A stretch of 13,326 bases of DNA from a bacterium (GTDB taxonomy: Bacteria > Verrucomicrobiota > Verrucomicrobiae > JAJYAR01): the NCBI GenBank assembly GCA_021779435.1, contig JAJYAR010000030.1, positions 1 through 13,326 on the forward strand, given 5' to 3'. Under the pieces are notes generated by a model. That model made no database searches, was not told the origin of the DNA, and was given only the letters and a program-made list of their open reading frames with translations. The position numbers and the translations under genes were made by a program. Position 1 is the stretch's first letter, and each line of letters starts with the position of its first letter. Shown one piece after another: positions 6,210 to 13,326 of the stretch.

Positions 6210-7280
6210 CTACCCTTGTACCGCTTGCAGGAGTCCCCGGATGTAGCCGAAGGCGAAGGCGAAGGCCTGGCGGCCGGCGGTGTCGCCGGGGATTTGGGGG
6301 ACGTGGTCGGGCATGAGCATGCCGTCGTAGCCGACTTCCTGATAGACGCGGAGGGCGGCGAGCATGTCGACGGAGCCCGAGTCGGGGAAGGTTTCGTCGA
6401 AGTGGAGGAAGCCGCCGCGGATGTTGCGGAAGTGGACGTTGAAGATTTTCTTGCGCGAGCCGAAGTATCGGATGACGTCGAAGATTTCCTTGCCGGGGTC
6501 GGCGAGCATTTCCGAGACGGTGCCCTGGCAGAAGTTGAGGCCGTGGTAGGGGTTCTCGGCGATGGAGATGAAGCGTTTGAGGCCGTCGACGGAGCCGAGG
6601 ACGCGGTCGACGCCGCGGAAGCCGCCGGGGCGGGGCATGGCGGGGTCGTGGGGATGGCAGGCGATACGGACCTTGTATTCAGCGGCGACGGGGGCGACGC
6701 GGGTGAGGAAGTAGGTGATGCGCTCCCACATGGCGTCGGCGTCGACGGGTCCGGCTTCGGTGAGGGGAGGCTGCTGGGGCGTTTTGGCGAAGTCGAAGTG
6801 GCTGTAGGTGGAGGCTCCGCGGCCGGGCGCGCGGCCGGTGCGGACGACGCCGAGGATGGTCATGTTGTATTTGGCGGCCGGGATGCCGGCGCGGGCGCAG
6901 TTGCGGATCATCTGCTGGATGTTTTCGATGTCGCGGTCGCGCTGCGGGCTTTGGCCGAGCATGATAGCGGGCATTTCGGCGGTGGCGATGGGGTGGGAAC
7001 TCATCGGGACGGGGACCATGGCGAGGCGAACGCCGTAGCTCTCGACACGCTCGCGGAGCTTGGTGAGACTTTCGACGCTCCAGTTTTCGTCGAACTTCGG
7101 CGAGGGCAGGGAGGAGCAGATGTCGGTGACGCCGAGGGAGGAGACGGTGCGCAGGATCTCGTCGCTGGAGCCGTGCTGGTCGCCGAGCTTGATACGGGGC
7201 GCGGCGGCGGCGCGGGTGGGTTCAGGCGTCATGGCAAGAGGGAGGGCTGCCAGCTTTGCGAATTCTCTGCGGTCGATCAT
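6210..7280 (-). CDS. Mannonate dehydratase-like protein (UxuA fold) with Tat-like leader
   Basis: A 356-residue TIM-barrel protein of the UxuA family, which converts D-mannonate to 2-keto-3-deoxygluconate in hexuronate breakdown. The start [16 protein letters not shown] has a twin-arginine RRxF motif and a short hydrophobic run, so Tat export is likely, unlike cytoplasmic UxuA of enterobacteria. Family motifs are seen in order: CHPHDP at 208-213, NFCQGT at 249-254, [10 protein letters not shown] at 281-290 and MPDHVP at 323-328. By analogy with UxuA structures, H209, C251, H283 and D325 are the likely metal ligands. The usual CHPDDP is CHPHDP here, and the C-terminal part is short (ends LLQAVQG), so substrate specificity may differ. 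The ATG at 7280 has only a weak ribosome site. The gene follows the beta-propeller gene by 27 nt, suggesting one transcription unit. Confidence 0.83.
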   Translation of the reverse strand: MIDRREFAKLAALPLAMTPEPTRAAAAPRIKLGDQHGSSDEILRTVSSLGVTDICSSLPSPKFDENWSVESLTKLRERVESYGVRLAMVPVPMSSHPIATAEMPAIMLGQSPQRDRDIENIQQMIRNCARAGIPAAKYNMTILGVVRTGRAPGRGASTYSHFDFAKTPQQPPLTEAGPVDADAMWERITYFLTRVAPVAAEYKVRIACHPHDPAMPRPGGFRGVDRVLGSVDGLKRFISIAENPYHGLNFCQGTVSEMLADPGKEIFDVIRYFGSRKKIFNVHFRNIRGGFLHFDETFPDSGSVDMLAALRVYQEVGYDGMLMPDHVPQIPGDTAGRQAFAFAFGYIRGLLQAVQG

Positions 7281-7307
7281 GACCGGATACTGTATCGCAA
7301 CGCGCGA

Positions 7308-8933
7308 TTAGTTGACGGCGAGCGTGACGCCGGGCTGGCCTTGTCCCTGTCCGATGGAGATGGTGACGGGGACGTTTCCGGAGGGGACGCTCCGCGGCAC
7401 GACGACGTTGATTTGGAGGAGTCCCTCGACCGAGCCGGGTGAGCCGCCGGCGTAGACGACTTCGGCATCCTGCCCGCCGATTATTACGCTCACGGTTTGG
7501 GCGGGAGCGGGGGCGGGCGAAGGCGCGAATTCGCCGTCGATGCCGGTTGGGTTGGTTTGGCCGGCGCCAGTGGCGAAGATCGAGACGATGGAGCCTCGCG
7601 CGGCGGGATGAGTGGAGTCGTTTGCCGTGTGGCCGTCGGAGAGGAGGATCGCTCCCTGGCCGGTTCCGTTTTGGGCGGATGTGAAAATGCCGGGTGTGGT
7701 GACGGCGACGGGGCTTGAGATGGCTAGGGAGGGCTGGCCGAGATACTCGACCTGGATATTGACTTGCGATTTGCCGTCGATGCCGTAGGGCGCGATGACG
7801 CTGACCTGGTTTTGCTGCGCGTAGAGGACCGGGGCGGCGACGCCGTCGAAGAGGACGCGGGTTCCCGACGTGTAGCCGGCGATCTTTCCGGTGGAGTCGA
7901 TTTGATAGATGAAGCCGCGCGAGGGTCCCATGTTGGCGCCGAAGAGGGTGAGGATCTCGCCGGGGGAGACGGCGCCGCCGGCGAAACTGGCAGCGTTGAC
8001 GATGCCGTTGACGACGCCGTTGGAACTGATGGCGGGCTGGGGCAGCGCTGGGGCGAAGGCAAGGAAGTTAACGGCGCCGGGGCCGATGGTCGTGGAGGGG
8101 ATGATGGTGTCGATGTAGTTGCCGGAGGCGTCGTAGCGGAGGATGTTGCCGGCGAAGGAGTTGGCGACGAAGATGTCGCCGCCGGGGCCGGCGAGGAGTT
8201 GGCTGGGGCCGTTGAGGGGTCCGCCCGTGGCGAAGGTGCTGACAAAGGTGCCGGTGGCGCCGTTGAATTTGAGGATTTGCGACATGGCGATGTCGCTGGC
8301 GAGGAGGCTGCCGTCAGGAGTGAACAGAATGCCGAACGGGGTGATGAGATTGGTGGAGGCGAACAGCTTGATGAAGGCGCCGGTCGAGCTGTTGAACTGG
8401 AGGACGCCTCCGTCAGATGCGCTGGAGACGTAGAGGTTTCCGTCGGGTCCGAAGGCAGGCATGAACCAGTCTGCCGACGAAGCGGATGCCGCGGAGGGTG
8501 AGGCAAACGCGACGCAACCAGAGCCGGTCTTGCCGTCACAGCGGACGACGCTCGTGGGATTGTTCGAGACGACGTAGAGGTTCCCGTCCTGACCAAACGT
8601 GATCCCGTCCGGACTCAGGACGCTCGAAAATACTCCGAGAGATTTCCCGCTATGGCCGTCGAACCGCAGGATCTGTCCCGTGGCCTGGCTTGCGACGTAC
8701 AGATTGCCGTCGGGGCCGAAGGCGAGGCCGCGCGCGAGGGTCAGCCCATTGCCGGAGGCGAACAGGCCGAGCCAGCCGCCGCGCACCGGGTCCCATGCCA
8801 TGACGTTGCTGGCGGCGTTTGTGCCGCTGCCTAAGTTGCTGCTGGTGAGTAGCGGGCCGAATGCGGCGGCGGACAGAGTGGGGTTTGCGAGCAGTAGGAA
8901 CACGACCGCCCGGGCAAGAAAATCCTGAGGCAT
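7308..8933 (-). CDS. Secreted NHL-type beta-propeller protein with Solibacter-type C-terminal domain (TIGR03437)
   Basis: A 541-residue protein from the ATG at 8933, which directly follows a purine-rich GAGGAGAGG and opens a signal peptide (MPQDFLARAVVFLLL, cleavage near LSAAA). The frame continues upstream to 8990 but those residues lack signal-peptide character. Residues 60-295 hold at least five propeller blades of the pattern FGPDGNLYV...ILRFDG: 71-93, 112-134, 160-182, 203-225 and 247-269. Residues 305-540 match TIGR03437: VVNGIVNAASF, ILTLFGANMGPSRG, VSVIAPYGI, TPGIFT, HPAARGSIVSIFATGAGQTNP, GLLQINVVVP. Such propellers bind ligands or line enzyme clefts; no catalytic residue can be pointed to. 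Co-direction with the UxuA-like gene suggests a link with carbohydrate handling, but this is inference. Codons are strongly C-ending. Confidence 0.87.
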   Translation of the reverse strand: MPQDFLARAVVFLLLANPTLSAAAFGPLLTSSNLGSGTNAASNVMAWDPVRGGWLGLFASGNGLTLARGLAFGPDGNLYVASQATGQILRFDGHSGKSLGVFSSVLSPDGITFGQDGNLYVVSNNPTSVVRCDGKTGSGCVAFASPSAASASSADWFMPAFGPDGNLYVSSASDGGVLQFNSSTGAFIKLFASTNLITPFGILFTPDGSLLASDIAMSQILKFNGATGTFVSTFATGGPLNGPSQLLAGPGGDIFVANSFAGNILRYDASGNYIDTIIPSTTIGPGAVNFLAFAPALPQPAISSNGVVNGIVNAASFAGGAVSPGEILTLFGANMGPSRGFIYQIDSTGKIAGYTSGTRVLFDGVAAPVLYAQQNQVSVIAPYGIDGKSQVNIQVEYLGQPSLAISSPVAVTTPGIFTSAQNGTGQGAILLSDGHTANDSTHPAARGSIVSIFATGAGQTNPTGIDGEFAPSPAPAPAQTVSVIIGGQDAEVVYAGGSPGSVEGLLQINVVVPRSVPSGNVPVTISIGQGQGQPGVTLAVN

Positions 8934-9027
8934 CCTCTCCTCGTGAAGGTTTGTGCGGGACGCGGAACAGCGGGAGCTGCTAGCCTCCACACTACCACAA
9001 ATGTCGGCCAGTGTACGCTGGCATATC

Positions 9028-9040
9028 CTCCCTGCGGGAG
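9028..9040. repeat. Small hairpin in the divergent promoter region
   Basis: CTCCC (9028-9032) and GGGAG (9036-9040) form a 5-bp perfect inverted repeat with a 3-base loop. It sits between the divergent beta-propeller and TPR genes, just before TATACC at 9046-9051, a possible -10 on the plus strand. It may be an operator half-site pair or a chance repeat. If TATACC is the -10, transcription would start near 9058, which agrees with a translation start at 9068 or 9077 rather than at 9011. Confidence 0.25.
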
Positions 9041-9076
9041 AGAACTATACCGGGTTGCGCGCACTACGTGATTTCC

Positions 9077-11092
9077 GTGGTCTACGCGTTTCGATTGATG
9101 CTTTTTGCGGCGTTGGTTGTCGCGCCGATGGCTGGGGCGGATGGCCCGAAGCCGTCGTACGCGGCGCTCGAGACCGCGTATTCGGCGCTGCGGGCGCGGG
9201 ATTACGACCGGGCGATTGCGAGTTTCCGGGAAGCGATCCGGCTGGGCGGTGGAACGACGGGCGTTCACAAGGACCTGGCGTATACGTTGCTCAAGACCGG
9301 CGACAGTGAGGCGGCGCGGGACGAGTTTGCGGAGGCCGCGAAACTGGACTCGTCGGACGCGACGGCGGCGCTCGAGTTTGCGTTTCTGGCGTATGAGACC
9401 GGCGAGCAGGCGGAGGCGCGGCGGGTTTTCGACCGGATTCGGAAGACGGGCAACGCGACCGCGGAACAGGCGTTCGAGAACATCGACCGGCCGCTGGCGG
9501 ACGGGATCCGCCGTTGGCAGGAGGCGTTGCGCATCTCGCCGGATAATTTCAGCGCGCATCAGGAGTTGGGGCGGTTGGCCGAGCAGCGCGACGAACTGCC
9601 GTTAGCCGCTGAGCATTACCTGGCGGCGTGGCGGTTGAAGCCGCAGTACCGCGAACTGCTGGTGGCGCTGGGGCGAGTGGAAACGGCGATGGGGAAGACC
9701 GAGGACGCCAAGGCGGCTCTGCTTGCCGCCAGCCGTGGAGCGAGTCCGCGGGCGGCCGAGCAGGCGCGGGAACTGCTTCCGCGGCGGTATCCGTTTGTGT
9801 ATGAGTTCCGGCGCGCGCTGGAGCTTGACCCTTCGAACCTGCGATTGCGGAGGGAACTGGCGTACCTGCTGCTCGAGATGAAGCAGAAGGCGGAGGCGGA
9901 ACTCGAGTTCGACAAGATTCACGAGCAGGATCCGCCGGATCTGCTTTCGACGGCTCAACTTGGTTTTCTGCGGCTGGAAAGGAACGACGCGGCAGGAGCG
10001 CGTCCGCTGCTGGACGCCGTGATGGCGGGCAAGGACGTGGAGTTGGCGAACCGCGTCCGCGCGGCGTTGAAGCTGCCGCTGGTGCGCGAGGATGCGCCTG
10101 CTTCGGCTCACGCTTCCGCCGGCGGTTCCAGCGTGGAAGCGAAGCTGATGGCGAAGGCGAGTCTCGAGAAGGGTTACTTGAAGGATGCGCTGAAGTATCT
10201 CACGCTCGCGCACGAAGACGACCCGGACGATTACTGGGTGATGCTGAAGCTGGGTTGGGTGTACAACATGCTGCACCAGGATAAGGAAGCGGTGCAGTGG
10301 TTCCGGCGGGCGAAGCAGAGTCCGGACGAGAGCATCGCCGATGAGGCTTCCAAGGCGTATTCGAACATCGAGCCAGGGACGCGGTTGATTCACACGACGT
10401 TCTGGGCGTATCCGTTCTACTCGAGCCGATGGGGCGACGCGTTCGGCTACGCGCAGATCAAGACGGCGATGCGGCTCGGGTCGCTACCGATCGACGTGTA
10501 CGCTTCGACGCGCTTTGTGGGCGATGCGCTGGGTGAGATCGCGCCGACGCGGCAGATCCCGTTTCCGGAGTACTTATCGGAGAATTCGGTGATCTTCGCG
10601 CTCGGGATGGCGAGCCATCCGTGGCATGGTGTCTTTGGCTGGTTTGAGGCGGGCGAGAGCGTGAGTTATCTGCCGAATCATCCGAATTTACCGGCGGCGG
10701 TTCCGGACTATCGCGGTGGCTTGTCGTATGCGAAGGCACTGGGGCACACGATCGGCTCGCGCGGAGCGTTTTTTGAAACCAACGAGGACGCGGTGTTCGT
10801 GAGCCGGTTCCTGGACGATTTTCTCGTGTACACGCAGTCGCGGGCGGGTTACTCGTTCGGCGGCGCGCAGGTTTACTGGAACTTCGATGTGACGACCGAC
10901 AGCCTGCGGCAGTACTGGGCGAACTTCGTCGACACCGGGCCGGGCGTTCGGTTCCGGGTGCCCGATACGCCGAAGTCGATGCTGTTCTCGCTGGCGATGT
11001 TGCGCGGAGCGTACACGATCAACCGGTACAACATCTGGCATCCGAACTTCTGGGACTTCCGGGCGGGGCTCTGGTATGCGTTCACTCATTAG
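9077..11092 (+). CDS. TPR protein with C-terminal probable outer-membrane beta-barrel (PgaA/PelB/NfrA-like layout)
   Basis: A 671-residue protein from GTG 9077. The frame is open from 9011, and GTG 9068 and ATG 9098 are other possible starts; 9077 gives a signal peptide with a basic residue (MVYAFRLMLFAALVVAP, cleavage near MAGA-D). Residues 27-125 and 153-415 are helical TPR repeats, for example YSALRARDYDRAIASFREAI, AYLLLEMKQKAEAELEF and LGWVYNMLHQDKEAVQWF. A poorly conserved Ala/Ser-rich break lies at 338-352. Residues 435-671 change to aromatic, alternating-polarity segments (TTFWAYPFYSSRW, VIFALGMASHPWHGVFGWF, AQVYWNFDV, GLWYAFTH) typical of outer-membrane strands. TPR plus barrel is the layout of polysaccharide exporters PgaA, PelB and BcsC and of the phage receptor NfrA. 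At about 235 residues the barrel would be smaller than in PgaA. The stop overlaps the next gene by 17 nt. Confidence 0.82.
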   Translation: MVYAFRLMLFAALVVAPMAGADGPKPSYAALETAYSALRARDYDRAIASFREAIRLGGGTTGVHKDLAYTLLKTGDSEAARDEFAEAAKLDSSDATAALEFAFLAYETGEQAEARRVFDRIRKTGNATAEQAFENIDRPLADGIRRWQEALRISPDNFSAHQELGRLAEQRDELPLAAEHYLAAWRLKPQYRELLVALGRVETAMGKTEDAKAALLAASRGASPRAAEQARELLPRRYPFVYEFRRALELDPSNLRLRRELAYLLLEMKQKAEAELEFDKIHEQDPPDLLSTAQLGFLRLERNDAAGARPLLDAVMAGKDVELANRVRAALKLPLVREDAPASAHASAGGSSVEAKLMAKASLEKGYLKDALKYLTLAHEDDPDDYWVMLKLGWVYNMLHQDKEAVQWFRRAKQSPDESIADEASKAYSNIEPGTRLIHTTFWAYPFYSSRWGDAFGYAQIKTAMRLGSLPIDVYASTRFVGDALGEIAPTRQIPFPEYLSENSVIFALGMASHPWHGVFGWFEAGESVSYLPNHPNLPAAVPDYRGGLSYAKALGHTIGSRGAFFETNEDAVFVSRFLDDFLVYTQSRAGYSFGGAQVYWNFDVTTDSLRQYWANFVDTGPGVRFRVPDTPKSMLFSLAMLRGAYTINRYNIWHPNFWDFRAGLWYAFTH

Positions 11093-13097
11093 CGCGCTGG
11101 TGCTGGCCGCGCTGCCGCATGCGTGCGCGGCCGCGCTGAAGCCTTCGACGTTTTCGATCGTTGGCGCGGAGCCGGGTTCGTGGCCGGCGATTTTTTCTTC
11201 GATCGGGATGCCGTCCGGTCCGGGGTTGCCGGTGTCGATTTATGTGCTGCGGAACGGCGCGCCGCTGGGGGCCGATGTGCTGAAGCAGGTGCAGGACGGC
11301 GCGCTGCTGGTGCTCGAAGGGCAGTCGGATGCCGCGGCGAGTTTCGGGTTTGTTCCGGGAACGCAGAATGTGGATGTGACGAGCATCGTGGACGAGAGGG
11401 CGCCGAAGCTGCCGATTATCTGGGAGCATCCGCTGACGCTGCCGCGGTTCACGATGCCGACGAGCGCGCGGGTGTTCGCGAAGGAACGGTGGACGGGCGC
11501 GCCGCTGCTGGCGAGCGTGGCGGTGGGACGCGGAACGGCGCTGTGGATGGCCGCGCCTCCGGGCGAACTGGGCTACGAGCGGTTCCCGTACCTGCCGCAG
11601 GCGTTGCACGATCTGGGTCTTCAGCCGCCGGTTCGCGCGGCGCGGATCTGGGCGTTTTTCGATTCGGCGTACCGCTCGCGAGCGGACCTCGATTACCTGG
11701 CCGAGCGGTGGCGGAAGGCGGGGATCGCGGCGCTGCAGGTGGCGGCGTGGCACTACTGGGAGGCGGATCCGCAGGGCGACGCGTATTTGCGGGAGTTGAT
11801 CACGGCGTGCCACCGGCAGGGCATTCTGGTTTACGCGTGGCTCGAGTTGCCGCATGTGAGCGAGAAGTTCTGGGCGGGCCATCCGCAGTGGCGCGAGAAG
11901 ACGGCGATTCTGCAGGACGCGCAACTGGACTGGCGGAAGCTGATCAATTTGGAGAATCCGCAGGCGGCGGCGGAAGTGGAGCGGGGCGCGCGGCGGTTGA
12001 TCGGGGCTTTTGACTGGGATGGGGTGAACCTGGCGGAGCTTTACTTCGAGTCGCTCGAAGGCGTGGCGAATCCGAGCCGGTTTACGCCGATGAACGACGA
12101 CGTGCGGCGCGAGTTTCACGCCAAAGATGGGTTCGATCCGCTGGAGTTGTTCGGCGAGCGTCCGGGCGCGCCGGAGAGGATGCGCGAATTTCTCGACTAT
12201 CGCGCGGCGCTGGCCGGACGGCTGCAACAGCATTGGCTGGACGTGATGGAATCGATTCGCGCGAAGCGGCCGGATCTGGATCTGGTGGTGACGCAGGTGG
12301 ACGACCGCTTCGACACCCGCATGAAGGACTTGATCGGCGCGGACGCTTCGCGCGCGATTCCTTTGCTGGCCAAGCACGACTGCACGTTTCTCGTGGAGGA
12401 CCCGGCGACGATCTGGAATCTGGGTCCGAAGCGGTATCCGCAGATCGCGGCTCGTTACGCGCCGCTGGTTCAGCCGATTCCGGGCGCGGCGAAGCGGCTG
12501 GCGATCGACATCAACATCGTCGAGCGGTATCAGGACGTGTATCCGACGAAACAACAAACCGGAACGGAATTGTTTCAGCTTGTGCATCTGGCTTCGGCGT
12601 CGTTCCCACGCGTGGCGTTGTATTTCGAGAATTCGATTCTGCCGCCGGATCTGGGGCTGCTGCCCGCGGCGGAGGCCGGGGCTCCGACGCTCGAGCCGGT
12701 TGCGGAGGGAGTGGCGGTGTCGAGCGCGCAGGCGATCGGCGTTGCGTGGGCGGGACCGGTGACGGTGGATGGGCGCTTGTGGCCGTACCGGGATGCGGAG
12801 ACGGTGTGGCTGCCACCGGGCAATCACCGCGTGGAACCGGCGCAAAGCACGACGCCGTTTCTTCTGCTTGGGTTCAACGGCGGACTGCGCACGGCGGGTT
12901 TTGACGATGGGGCGCTGGAGATCTCCTACGAGAGTTCGTCGCGGGCCATCGCGCTGTTGAGCCGCGCTCCGGCGAAGGTGGATATCGACGGGGCGCTCGT
13001 GAAGGCTTCGGTGCTCGATGGAGCGCCGCTGCCGGGCGAGACGAAGTCGTTCGCGCTGCTGCTGCCGCGCGGACAGCATCTGGTGACGGTTCAGTAG
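11076..13097 (+). CDS. Secreted glycosidase-like TIM-barrel protein with N-terminal amidotransferase-like domain
   Basis: A 673-residue protein with a signal peptide at 1-19 (MRSLISALVLAALPHACAA-A). Residues 22-185 resemble the glutamine-amidotransferase-like fold used as an accessory domain in some glycosidases (GALLVLEGQS, ASVAVGRGTALWMAAP, FPYLPQALHDLGL). Residues 188-525 look like a TIM barrel related to GHL10/GHL13-type proteins such as the hydrolase half of PgaB: IWAFFDSAYRS, YLAERWRKAGIAAL, ACHRQGILVYAWLELP, and FDWDGVNLAELYFES at 312-326, where D313, D315, E321 or E325 could be catalytic. LVVTQVDDRFDTR (403-415) and LAIDINIVERY (475-485) are later strands. Residues 540-673 form a beta-sandwich-like end. 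The family is inferred from fold pattern, not from a search. The ATG lies inside the TPR gene's last codons, so the two are coupled. Codons are strongly G-ending. Confidence 0.78.
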   Translation: MRSLISALVLAALPHACAAALKPSTFSIVGAEPGSWPAIFSSIGMPSGPGLPVSIYVLRNGAPLGADVLKQVQDGALLVLEGQSDAAASFGFVPGTQNVDVTSIVDERAPKLPIIWEHPLTLPRFTMPTSARVFAKERWTGAPLLASVAVGRGTALWMAAPPGELGYERFPYLPQALHDLGLQPPVRAARIWAFFDSAYRSRADLDYLAERWRKAGIAALQVAAWHYWEADPQGDAYLRELITACHRQGILVYAWLELPHVSEKFWAGHPQWREKTAILQDAQLDWRKLINLENPQAAAEVERGARRLIGAFDWDGVNLAELYFESLEGVANPSRFTPMNDDVRREFHAKDGFDPLELFGERPGAPERMREFLDYRAALAGRLQQHWLDVMESIRAKRPDLDLVVTQVDDRFDTRMKDLIGADASRAIPLLAKHDCTFLVEDPATIWNLGPKRYPQIAARYAPLVQPIPGAAKRLAIDINIVERYQDVYPTKQQTGTELFQLVHLASASFPRVALYFENSILPPDLGLLPAAEAGAPTLEPVAEGVAVSSAQAIGVAWAGPVTVDGRLWPYRDAETVWLPPGNHRVEPAQSTTPFLLLGFNGGLRTAGFDDGALEISYESSSRAIALLSRAPAKVDIDGALVKASVLDGAPLPGETKSFALLLPRGQHLVTVQ

Positions 13098-13106
13098 CGT
13101 AGCACT

Positions 13107-13326
13107 TCAGGACTGTTCGAGGCTGTGCTCGGCTGCGTTCCAGCGCCAGACGGGTCCGATGCCCCGCAATTCGACGCCGCCCAGCCAGCGGTTAGTGCCG
13201 TTCAGACGCACCTGGTCCACGTCGCCCGAGAGGACGCGCGCGCCGGTTTCGAGGATGGCCCACGCGCCGGAGCGTTCGGCAACGAGGGGCTCTTCGCAGC
13301 GGGCGAGGCGGCGCAGATGCCATGCG
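13107..13326 (-). CDS. C-terminal 72 residues of an unrecognised gene running off the right end
   Basis: On the minus strand the frame is open from the window edge to a TGA at 13109-13107. The peptide includes HLRRLARCEEPLVAERSG, GAWAILETGARVL, VRLNGTNRWLGG and GIGPVWRWNAAEH, ending LEQS. Its codons are mostly C-ending, like the other minus-strand genes, which supports real coding. No start lies in the window. I cannot name the family; the pattern suggests short beta strands. The stop lies 9 nt from the end of the glycosidase-like gene, so the two genes converge with no visible terminator between them. Confidence 0.6.
   Translation of the reverse strand, partial: AWHLRRLARCEEPLVAERSGAWAILETGARVLSGDVDQVRLNGTNRWLGGVELRGIGPVWRWNAAEHSLEQS

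Noticed and set aside
6084..7442. Long plus-strand open frame of 452 codons, and similar ones at 3040-3945 and 4266-5303
   Set aside because: They are antisense to well-supported minus-strand genes. Their Gly/Ala/Asp/Val-rich composition is what C-ending codons produce on the opposite strand.
11082..13079. Minus-strand open frame of 665 codons across the glycosidase-like gene
   Set aside because: It is Arg/Gln/His-rich with no domain pattern and is fully explained as the shadow of the G3-biased plus-strand gene.
1..13326. CRISPR array, insertion sequence, riboswitch or phage genes
   Set aside because: No regularly spaced direct repeats, transposase motifs, inverted-repeat ends or known leader structures were seen on either strand.

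Overview
The window looks like chromosomal DNA from an Acidobacteriota bacterium, probably close to Candidatus Solibacter / Bryobacterales. The DNA is GC-rich. Two secreted proteins end in the long C-terminal domain first described from Solibacter (TIGR03437). The gene set also fits this group: a ThuA-DUF1080 fusion, sugar-acid dehydratases with Tat-like leaders, and a DUF433/DUF5615 pair. These assignments come from motif recognition by eye; no database search was run.

Layout, left to right. 1-228: the end of an unrecognised gene, or a small protein, followed by a strong hairpin terminator (249-285). 291-662: about 370 bases with no convincing gene. 663-2537 (+): a secreted protein with an unknown Cys-containing N-terminal domain, two InlB-like repeats and the TIGR03437 domain. 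It overlaps tail-to-tail by 20 nt with a minus-strand pair (5270-2518): an enolase-superfamily dehydratase followed 5 nt later by a ThuA-DUF1080 fusion. 5398-6011 (+): a toxin-antitoxin-like pair, DUF433 then the PIN-like DUF5615, with a 4-nt stop/start overlap and a start-codon problem in the first gene. 6096-6170 (-): tRNA-Gly(TCC) with an encoded CCA end. 7280-6210 and 8933-7308 (-): a UxuA-like mannonate dehydratase preceded by an NHL-type beta-propeller/TIGR03437 protein, 27 nt apart. 9077-11092 and 11076-13097 (+): a TPR protein with a probable outer-membrane beta-barrel end, overlapping by 17 nt a three-domain glycosidase-like protein. 13107-13326 (-): the C-terminal end of an unrecognised gene.

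Three themes join the genes. First, secreted carbohydrate handling: two unrelated folds of sugar-acid dehydratase, both with twin-arginine leaders, plus a ThuA-DUF1080 protein of the keto-sugar type. Second, an envelope pair (TPR-barrel plus glycosidase-like protein) that recalls PgaA/PgaB and PelB/PelA of exopolysaccharide export but has no visible synthase or deacetylase. This is the best candidate for an undescribed system. Third, a small toxin-antitoxin module whose base composition differs from its neighbours.

The plus strand is G-rich throughout. Plus-strand genes prefer G, and minus-strand genes prefer C, at third codon positions, as expected of replication-strand bias. This also explains the many long antisense open frames that are not genes.
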